DNA of 8,030 nt, taken from the NCBI GenBank assembly GCA_003507475.1, contig DNVQ01000028.1, positions 1 through 8,030 on the forward strand, in the 5' to 3' direction. This DNA is from Candidatus Moraniibacteriota bacterium (GTDB lineage: Bacteria > Patescibacteriota > Minisyncoccia > Moranbacterales > UBA9337). A program made the position numbers and the translations under genes. The notes below the pieces were generated by a model. That model saw only the letters and a program-made list of their open reading frames with translations. It did not search any database and was not told the DNA's origin. Below, piece by piece: positions 1 through 5,122 of the stretch. Within the stretch, counting starts at the first letter, position 1, and every line of letters starts with the position of its first letter.

Positions 1-58
1 GGCCGTGAGAAGATGGTAAATTTCAAAAATCATTTTTATTGGTGTTTTTACGAGTAAA

Positions 59-88
59 CATTGCAATTAATACTTGCGTGGCAATCTC
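59..88. repeat. Degenerate ATTGC...GCGTGGCAATCTC palindromic element
   Basis: ATTGC at 60-64 is complementary to GCAAT at 81-85, and the right end reads GCGTGGCAATCTC. This resembles the ends of the widespread intergenic palindromes of the type CATTGCGAG...GGCAATCTC found in many bacterial genomes. Here the stem is short and the middle has decayed, so it may be a relic or chance similarity. Confidence 0.3.
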
Positions 89-110
89 TATATGAGAAAT
101 AAAACATAAA

Positions 111-138
111 AACAATTTAACAGTATAACAATTTAACA
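111..138. repeat. Tandem short repeat AACAATTTAACA x2
   Basis: AACAATTTAACA occurs at 111-122 and again at 127-138, a period of 16 bases, with the partial copy AACAAT following at 135-140. It lies between the uvrC stop and the window edge. It looks like the remains of a short tandem array and is not coding. Confidence 0.65.
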
Positions 139-191
139 ATCTCAAAATCTTATTTTAAAATACAAAAGATAAATCCAATTCAATTATTATA

Positions 192-1448
192 TTATTTGGG
201 AAGATTATCTCTAATTTTCTTGTGATAAGTAATCGCAAAACGATGAGCTTCGTCGGTAATTTTTTTCAAAAGTCTTTCGTCTTTTAGGATATCTTTTATT
301 TTTTTGTCTTTGATATTTCCTTTGCCAATCACTTCTAATTTTTTACGAGTGGGACCCTTGGCAATGCCCGCTAGGGGAATATCAATACTATTTTCTCCCA
401 AAATTTTTATCCCCATGTTATAATGCCCTTTACCTCCATCGAGAATTATCAAGTCCGGCAATGGCCAGTCATTTCTAAATCGGCGAAGCAAAACTTCTTT
501 CATCATCGCTAAATCATCTGAACCTGCAACTGTTTTAATTTTAAATTTACGATATTGAGATTTATCAGGATCATTGCCCTTAAAAACAATCATTGAACCT
601 ACCGCAAAGCTTCCGGAAATGTTTGAAATATCATAAGCTTCAATTCTTATGGTATTTTTTAATCCGTTTTCTTCGTCTCTTTTCAAAAGAGCAATTTCTT
701 GAATATGCCTCAGAGCAAAAATTTTATTTCTCAATTCCAAAGCTTTCTCAAAATTTTCCTCTTTAGAATATTTTTCCATTTCCCGCTCGAGCATCTTCAC
801 TAATCTCTTCTTTTTTCCTCGCAAAATCATTCTTATGCCTTGAATATTATTTTTGTAATCTTCCTTGGAGATAGCATCATCATAAGGTCCGGGACAAAGT
901 CCAATTTGAAATTCCAAGCAACCTTTCTCGCTTTTTTCATTACGGCTATGATAAGGAAAAATCCTGCGCACAATCTTTAACACTATTTGCATTTGAAATT
1001 TGGAAGTATACGGTCCATAAAAATAAGCGTATTTTAAATTTTTATTTTTTAAATCTCTTTTTTCCTCCATCACCAAATCAGATTCATGTTTGATGAAAAT
1101 TCGGGGAAAATCCTCTTTGGTAATTGCAAAATAAGAAAAACTTTTATCATCTTTTCCATCCACATTCCATTTGGGCTGATATTTCCTAATCAAATTAGCT
1201 TCCAATATTAAAGCTTCCATGACTGTTTCGGTTTCGATCACTTTTATATCAGTAACCAATCTGATCATGCGCTCAATCGGGCGCAAAAATTCCTGATTAG
1301 CTTTATTTAAAAAATAGGAACTTACCCTACTTTTTAGAGTGGTGGCTTTACCCACATAAACAATCTCACCATGCTTATCTTTAAAGATATAAACACCGGA
1401 AGATGGGGGTAATTTCTTCAATCGGTTTTTAATTAATAAAATCGACAT
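192..1448 (-). CDS. uvrC: UvrABC excinuclease subunit C, short form without C-terminal HhH domain
   Basis: UvrC makes the dual incisions of nucleotide excision repair in the cytoplasm after UvrA/UvrB find the lesion. In 418 residues the order is: GIY-YIG nuclease (GVY at 18-20, YVG at 31-33, R41, catalytic-type E83 in LEANLI, then QPKWN); a Cys region; a UVR domain (about 214-249) that binds UvrB; and the RNase H-like nuclease with YDIS (D273), LDGGKG (D337) and DEAHRFA (H402). Both nuclease centres look intact. Typical UvrC has about 600 residues and ends in tandem helix-hairpin-helix motifs; this one stops about ten residues after the RNase H-like core, with no HhH downstream. Of the four cysteines that bind a 4Fe-4S cluster in E. 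coli UvrC, only C177 and C185 remain (R169 and Y189 replace the others). I chose the ATG at 1448; a TTG at 1478 lies inside the upstream inverted repeat. No clear Shine-Dalgarno is seen. It lies 192 bases downstream of the ABC-F gene. Confidence 0.93.
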   Translation of the reverse strand: MSILLIKNRLKKLPPSSGVYIFKDKHGEIVYVGKATTLKSRVSSYFLNKANQEFLRPIERMIRLVTDIKVIETETVMEALILEANLIRKYQPKWNVDGKDDKSFSYFAITKEDFPRIFIKHESDLVMEEKRDLKNKNLKYAYFYGPYTSKFQMQIVLKIVRRIFPYHSRNEKSEKGCLEFQIGLCPGPYDDAISKEDYKNNIQGIRMILRGKKKRLVKMLEREMEKYSKEENFEKALELRNKIFALRHIQEIALLKRDEENGLKNTIRIEAYDISNISGSFAVGSMIVFKGNDPDKSQYRKFKIKTVAGSDDLAMMKEVLLRRFRNDWPLPDLIILDGGKGHYNMGIKILGENSIDIPLAGIAKGPTRKKLEVIGKGNIKDKKIKDILKDERLLKKITDEAHRFAITYHKKIRDNLPK

Positions 1449-1474
1449 AACAAATATTGCCGTAGTTAAAAAAT

Positions 1475-1573
1475 CCAAATTTCAAATATCCAATTTCAAA
1501 TAAAATCCTAATTCCAAATTTTATAATTTTTAGATTTTAGTCATTTGGAATTCATTTGGTATTGGAAATTTGG
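1475..1573. repeat. Large imperfect inverted repeat with duplicated arms; possible terminator
   Basis: The outer arms CCAAATTT (1475-1482) and AAATTTGG (1566-1573) pair perfectly over 8 bases. The inner arms ATTCCAAAT (1511-1519) and ATTTGGAAT (1543-1551) pair perfectly over 9. Between them the left side is longer and contains a direct repeat, ATTTCAAATA at 1479-1488 and 1493-1502 (period 14). On the minus strand the structure is followed at once by six T (A-run 1468-1473), so it could act as a weak, AT-rich terminator for the ABC-F gene. It lies wholly between ABC-F and uvrC and shares its word style (TTTGGAATTTGG-like) with intergenic repeats I associate with CPR genomes. Confidence 0.7.
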
Positions 1574-1601
1574 ACTTTGAAATTTTACTTTTTTTACAAT
1601 T

Positions 1602-1625
1602 CGTTAACTCGCTAATACGTTAACT
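1602..1625. repeat. Short tandem repeat CGTTAACT x2
   Basis: CGTTAACT is present at 1602-1609 and 1618-1625, a period of 16 bases, with GCTAATA between the copies. Each copy contains the palindrome GTTAAC. It sits just downstream of the ABC-F stop codon at 1641 and next to the larger inverted repeat. It is probably the remnant of a short array; no function is visible. Confidence 0.55.
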
Positions 1626-1640
1626 AACTAATAAATAATT

Positions 1641-3089
1641 CTACTTTGCCAGATCTAACTCATCACTGATTCCAATTTGGTTTACAAATTCATCTACGTG
1701 ACTCACTACTATCATTGCGCCCTGGTAATTTTTTAGCGCTTGCGCAATTACCGGAATATGTCGAAAGTTTATATGGTTTGTTGGTTCATCCAAGATTAAA
1801 AGTCCTGGCTCTTGAAGTACTAACTGAGCAAAGGCCACTAATCCCTTCTGTCCTTCAGATAAGCTACCCACTTTAGAATGCAATATATTATTACCGATTA
1901 AAAAACCGCTAGCAACTGCTCGCATTCGTTCCTCTTCTTGTTTTTGCATCGCATTTATCAAAGTATTATAAACAGTTTCTTCAAAATCCAAAGTAGAAAA
2001 ATCCTGCCGATAATAACCAACACGGATTCCTTCTAAAATTTTCGCTCCCTCGGTATTGTTTTTAGCCAGTCTTTCCAATAAAGTCGTTTTTCCAATTCCA
2101 TTGGGACCCTTTAATAATAAATGTTGCTTTTTCTTCAAAATTATATCTACATTTTTTTCTGTCGGCTGATGATTTTTCATCACACCTACTGAAGTAATAG
2201 TAATAATATTTCCCACAACATCCGGTTGAGCAGGAATTGTAAATTTACGAATAGTTTTATCTTCCTTTCTTACATCTACCTTATCTTCTTCCATCTGCTC
2301 GATTTCGTCTCGCATTTTTTTGGCAATAATACGCATCTTTCCTCCCTTATTGGCAAAATAATTCATTTTTTCTTTATTGTCTCTGATTCTCTTTTCATAC
2401 TGAGCATTTAAGCGAATTTCTTTTTCTATTTGAGCTTTAATTTCCTCCACTACTACATAATAATCTCCCACATACTGGTCAATTTTATGTTTAAAGATGT
2501 CCAAATAAATAACGCCATCAGTAAACATATTAAGAAAATCAGCATCATGAGAAATCACGATACAAGTCTTTTCGTATCCCATTAAAAAAGTCATTAAGTG
2601 TCCAATGCCTTCATAGTCCAAATTATTAGTCGGCTCGTCCAACATTAAAATATCCGGATTTTGAATCAAAGCTGAAGCCATCAGAAGTCTGGCTTGCTGT
2701 CCACCAGAAAAAGCGCTCAAGGGCTTATCGGTTGGCAAGGTAAGATTTACTATTTCCATCACCTCTTTTATTTTTTTATCCAATTCATAATCTTCTCCCT
2801 TGAAATATGAGCCAAAAAACTCTCTTAAAGTCAAAGTTAATTGCTCGCGAGGAATCACTTGCTGAGAACAAGCAATAGTTTCTCCATCTTTAATAAAAAT
2901 ATTTCCAGATGATGGTTTATTGGTTCCCATTATTAAATTAAATAGACTGGTTTTACCCGCTCCGTTTTGACCCATTAACGCCACTTTCATCCCTTTTCTC
3001 AAAGCAAAAGAAGCCTCGTCAAGAATTATCTTCCCGTTTTCATATTCAAACGAAACATCACTAAATCTTATCACTACATCATTGGACAT
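1641..3089 (-). CDS. ABC-F family ATPase (ribosome-associated translation factor type)
   Basis: This 482-residue soluble protein has two ABC ATPase domains and no membrane segment, the ABC-F layout. Domain 1 has Walker A GQNGAGKTS (40-48), signature FSGGQ (127-131), Walker B ILMLDEP (147-153, E152) and H181. A charged helical linker (about 205-290), the region that reaches toward the peptidyl-transferase centre in ABC-F proteins, joins domain 2: Walker A GPNGIGKTT (328-336), Q362, signature LSEGQ (410-414), E435 and H464. Family members bind the ribosomal E site and relieve stalls; some protect against ribosome-targeting antibiotics. I cannot assign this one to the Uup, EttA or resistance groups. 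In domain 2 the D-loop reads TNHINF where TNHLD is usual, so the Asp is replaced by Asn. The frame continues upstream to 3236, but the ATG at 3089 starts right at the first ABC strand and a promoter (3133-3161) lies inside the extension. The stop is TAG. Confidence 0.92.
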   Translation of the reverse strand: MSNDVVIRFSDVSFEYENGKIILDEASFALRKGMKVALMGQNGAGKTSLFNLIMGTNKPSSGNIFIKDGETIACSQQVIPREQLTLTLREFFGSYFKGEDYELDKKIKEVMEIVNLTLPTDKPLSAFSGGQQARLLMASALIQNPDILMLDEPTNNLDYEGIGHLMTFLMGYEKTCIVISHDADFLNMFTDGVIYLDIFKHKIDQYVGDYYVVVEEIKAQIEKEIRLNAQYEKRIRDNKEKMNYFANKGGKMRIIAKKMRDEIEQMEEDKVDVRKEDKTIRKFTIPAQPDVVGNIITITSVGVMKNHQPTEKNVDIILKKKQHLLLKGPNGIGKTTLLERLAKNNTEGAKILEGIRVGYYRQDFSTLDFEETVYNTLINAMQKQEEERMRAVASGFLIGNNILHSKVGSLSEGQKGLVAFAQLVLQEPGLLILDEPTNHINFRHIPVIAQALKNYQGAMIVVSHVDEFVNQIGISDELDLAK

Positions 3090-3132
3090 ATACTTTTTTT
3101 CTAAAATTTTAATTAAAACATGCTGAGAATAC

Positions 3133-3161
3133 ATTGTAACACAAAAAGTTATTTCATGCAA
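3133..3161 (-). promoter_or_regulatory. Sigma70-type promoter of the ABC-F gene, extended -10
   Basis: On the minus strand TTGCAT (3156-3161) is followed after 17 bases by TACAAT (3133-3138), preceded by TGT, which makes an extended -10. The -35 matches the consensus in only three of six positions, but the -10 matches five of six and the spacing is ideal. Transcription would begin near 3126, giving a leader of about 37 bases before the ATG at 3089. It supports that start over upstream ones. Confidence 0.6.
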
Positions 3162-3238
3162 CTTCACATAGCCCATACCACAAAGCATGCATATAATGTG
3201 CATATTAAAATAATTTAAGCTTATAAAATAAGTCACCT

Positions 3239-3297
3239 GTCATCAGTAATCAGTCATCAAATAACTCTGATGGCTTAATGAACTTTGACTGATAACT
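3239..3297. repeat. Inverted repeat with internal direct repeat upstream of ybaB
   Basis: AGTAATCAGTCA (3245-3256) and TGACTGATAACT (3286-3297) are inverted copies matching at 11 of 12 positions, with a 29-base loop. The left arm also carries the direct repeat GTCATCA at 3239-3245 and 3253-3259 (period 14). It lies about 40 bases upstream of the ybaB -35 and in the middle of a divergent gene pair, so it could be an operator, but its style matches the other degenerate intergenic repeats of the window. Confidence 0.6.
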
Positions 3298-3337
3298 TAT
3301 TGATATATTGCTTTTATGACATGTACTTAATATTTAC

Positions 3338-3365
3338 TTGAAATAATCAGCCATGATGCTATAAT
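3338..3365 (+). promoter_or_regulatory. Strong sigma70-type promoter of ybaB, extended -10
   Basis: TTGAAA (3338-3343), 16 bases, then the perfect -10 TATAAT (3360-3365), preceded by TGC (3357-3359), which makes it an extended -10. Transcription would start near 3372, giving a leader of about 24 bases before the ATG at 3396. This is the best promoter match in the window. Confidence 0.75.
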
Positions 3366-3395
3366 CAAAATACTGTAAATTTTAAAAGAAAAAAT

Positions 3396-3650
3396 ATGTT
3401 GGATAAAATGAAACAACTTTATCAGATGAAAAAAATGCTAGACGGCATCACCTCTACTGAAGATTATAAGGGGATTAAAATTACCGTAAATGGCGCCATG
3501 AAAGTTCTTAGCGTACAAATCAGCGATCAGGCTCGTCAATCCAATGATTTAGAAAAGAATGTTTTGAAATCTATCAATAATGCCATGGGAAACGTACAAA
3601 AGAAAATGCAAAAAGAAATGAAATCTGGCGACCTAAAGATGCCTTTTTAA
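3396..3650 (+). CDS. ybaB: YbaB/EbfC family nucleoid-associated DNA-binding protein
   Basis: This is a small basic protein of 84 residues in the YbaB/EbfC family, whose members form dimers shaped like tweezers and bind DNA with little sequence specificity, helping to organise the nucleoid. The pattern is a short N-terminal helix rich in Lys and Met (MKQLYQMKKML), a beta sheet with the typical turn VNGAMKVLSVQIS (about 31-43), and a long C-terminal helix with alternating Lys and Met. Family members usually have about 100-110 residues. Most of the missing length is in the N-terminal helix, which normally has another 15-20 residues ahead of the sheet. The ATG at 3396 fits the promoter just upstream; only a weak AAAAGAAAAAA stretch stands in for a ribosome binding site. 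In many bacteria ybaB sits between dnaX and recR; here it is alone, with its own promoter and a terminator 24 bases after the stop. Confidence 0.88.
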   Translation: MLDKMKQLYQMKKMLDGITSTEDYKGIKITVNGAMKVLSVQISDQARQSNDLEKNVLKSINNAMGNVQKKMQKEMKSGDLKMPF

Positions 3651-3667
3651 AAAACTCAAAACTTTTT

Positions 3668-3698
3668 AAAAAACAAGCCGTTGAGGCTTGCTTTTTAT
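3668..3698. terminator. Bidirectional intrinsic terminator between ybaB and the glycan operon
   Basis: CAAGCC (3674-3679), loop GTTGA, then GGCTTG (3685-3690). On the plus strand it is followed by CTTTTTATT, and on the minus strand directly by TTTTTT (A-run 3668-3673). It is therefore placed to end ybaB transcripts (stop at 3650) and those of the convergent operon (stop at 3765). It is the only GC-rich hairpin I see in the gaps. Confidence 0.85.
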
Positions 3699-3734
3699 TC
3701 GGTTTTATTATTATAACTAATAAAATAAAGAGTT

Positions 3735-3779
3735 GCTAATTTAAAATAAAAAGATAAAATATTTTTAAAATAAATTAGC
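3735..3779. repeat. 9-base inverted repeat spanning the stop codon of the glycosidase gene
   Basis: GCTAATTTA (3735-3743) and TAAATTAGC (3771-3779) are perfect inverted copies with a 27-base, almost pure A/T centre. The right arm lies in the last codons of the glycoside hydrolase gene, so its transcript end could fold. In such AT-rich DNA this could arise by chance. Confidence 0.4.
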
Positions 3780-5084
3780 CCATGCCTTATCGTTTAGCCA
3801 CTCTCTTACTTTAAGAATTGATTTTTCTATGATATTTTTATGCTCTTTAGTTAAGACAATATCTATGCGATTAACTTTATTTTTTAATTTTACTTCTTGC
3901 GAAAAATATCCTGGCGCTAAAAATTTCAAAATATTCTCTCCGCTGTTTTCCGGAAATTTTAATTCATAATAACCGCTTTTGTCTGTGATTGTTTTTCTGT
4001 TGCCATATTCAATTTTTACATTTTTCATCGGGTTATTTAATTCATCATAAACTAATCCATACACGACATTTAAATCAAAATATCTCCGAATAATCTCCAC
4101 TGCCAAAGTAGCTGTCCCGTCTTCTTTCCAAATTCCCGTGCTACCCCCCACATTCAACCAATAATTAACTCCTACTACACTCTTATTTCCCTCTAAACCA
4201 AATAACATTTCCCCAATCCACCTGGCTTGTTGCTTTTCCGTCATCTCTCCATTTATATCCGGAATAGGAACCCCAAATTCTCCCAAAACTATTTGACCCC
4301 CGCTTTTTTTGGCTAAATAATCCGCATCTTTGATTAATTGTTTAGGGGTATCGGTGTAGTGATCAATTGTAACTATCTTTCCCAATGATTTGGTTGTATT
4401 TTTATCCATAATTAATTCGGCCACATCTCCGTTCATTGAAAAAAGATTGGTAATTATTTCTTTATTTATTTTAGCAAAAGATGAGTTCACTAGCCGGTAC
4501 TCATCAATTAAAAATTTTTTATAACCTTCCGCATCTCCGGTTTGACGCGGATCTCCTGGCCCCCCATTTTCACACTCAGGACAAGAAGAAAAGGCATCTC
4601 CATCCTCAAAAAGATTGGGATTATTTAAAATAAACTTACTCGTCTTGGAGAGGTGCTCCTCTTTACTAATTCTCGGATAATCAAACCATCCCTCCCAGCC
4701 AGACCAGTTGCCCCGAAACCATACTTTTAAATTATGCTTACGAGCTGATCTCACCCAACGTTTTAAGATAGGCAAAAATTCATCATCGTAAGGAGTAGCG
4801 ATAGCCACATGCGTAGCTCCAATTTTAGCAATATCTTCTATTTGTTTATCGATTGTCAAATCAAAAAGACTATCATCCAATTTTTCCCTACTTAAATCAC
4901 GAGAATATTTCATCGTATCGATAGACTGAAATTTAAAAGATTTTTGAGATGGCACAGGATAATTAACCGTAGTTTTTTCTCTAAATATATCTTTTTCAAA
5001 ATACACAAAAAAAATAATCCCCATGAGTATTAAAAAAAATATTCCAGCGCCAAAAAATAATAACAACGATAATATTTTTTTCAT
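3765..5084 (-). CDS. Membrane-anchored clan GH-A-like glycoside hydrolase with C-terminal carboxypeptidase regulatory-like domain
   Basis: The 439-residue protein starts with a Lys pair and one long hydrophobic segment (about 4-29) without a clear cleavage site, so it is probably an N-terminally anchored protein facing outward. Residues about 55-335 look like a TIM barrel of clan GH-A: a helix-strand unit IAKIGATHVAIATPYD (85-100), HNLKVWFRGNWSGW (117-130), a candidate acid/base at E170 or E172 in CPECENGG, IDHYTD (240-245), a candidate nucleophile E269 in LGEFGVP, and NYWLN (307-311) on the last strand. I cannot name the family or substrate; the usual Asn-Glu of the acid/base strand is here Pro-Glu. 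Residues 340-411 resemble a carboxypeptidase regulatory-like beta sandwich (GLVYDELNNPMKNV, TDKSGYYELKFP). A 27-residue helical, Trp-containing tail follows. The gene starts 38 bases after the preceding glycosyltransferase, so it is likely the last gene of that operon, trimming or remodelling an envelope glycan. No Shine-Dalgarno is seen before the ATG at 5084. Confidence 0.78.
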   Translation of the reverse strand: MKKILSLLLFFGAGIFFLILMGIIFFVYFEKDIFREKTTVNYPVPSQKSFKFQSIDTMKYSRDLSREKLDDSLFDLTIDKQIEDIAKIGATHVAIATPYDDEFLPILKRWVRSARKHNLKVWFRGNWSGWEGWFDYPRISKEEHLSKTSKFILNNPNLFEDGDAFSSCPECENGGPGDPRQTGDAEGYKKFLIDEYRLVNSSFAKINKEIITNLFSMNGDVAELIMDKNTTKSLGKIVTIDHYTDTPKQLIKDADYLAKKSGGQIVLGEFGVPIPDINGEMTEKQQARWIGEMLFGLEGNKSVVGVNYWLNVGGSTGIWKEDGTATLAVEIIRRYFDLNVVYGLVYDELNNPMKNVKIEYGNRKTITDKSGYYELKFPENSGENILKFLAPGYFSQEVKLKNKVNRIDIVLTKEHKNIIEKSILKVREWLNDKAWANLF

Positions 5085-5122
5085 AATATTAGTAATTTAT
5101 TAATACAATAGTTATCCCAATA

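Larger units (their letters stand above)
1..191. other. AT-rich intergenic region at window edge, possible gene ends
   Basis: No complete gene is visible here. Two short open stretches touch the edge. On the plus strand frame 1 is open from base 1 to a TAA at 55-57 (18 codons), which could be the tail of a plus-strand gene. On the minus strand an ATG at 33 opens a frame reading MIFEIYHLLTA up to the edge, which could be the start of the next minus-strand gene. The second fits the local gene direction. A weak promoter-like pair supports it: TTGTTT at 110-115 and TATAGA at 87-92 on the minus strand, spaced 17. Neither call is firm. The stretch just downstream of the uvrC stop does not encode the missing helix-hairpin-helix region. 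Confidence 0.4.
3090..3395. other. Divergent intergenic region between ABC-F gene and ybaB
   Basis: This 306-base gap holds no convincing gene. From left to right it contains the minus-strand leader and promoter for the ABC-F gene (to about 3161), a TGCATAT direct repeat (3188-3194, 3199-3205), an inverted repeat at 3245-3297, and the ybaB promoter and short leader (3338-3395). The minus-strand frame running through 3090-3236 has no recognisable protein similarity and overlaps the promoter, so I read it as non-coding. Confidence 0.7.

Noticed and set aside
1449..1478. TTG start at 1478 for uvrC
   Set aside because: It would place ten extra codons inside the arm of the inverted repeat at 1475-1573; UvrC proteins normally start a few residues before the LPxSxGVY block, as the ATG at 1448 does.
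2226..2411. 61-codon plus-strand open frame
   Set aside because: It lies antisense inside the linker of the ABC-F gene and has a low-complexity Phe/Leu/Ile/Ser-rich translation from the opposite strand of Lys/Glu codons. It has no promoter or ribosome binding site.
59..3297. CRISPR array
   Set aside because: Repeats are only 7-12 bases, two copies each, with no unique spacers of regular length and no cas gene.
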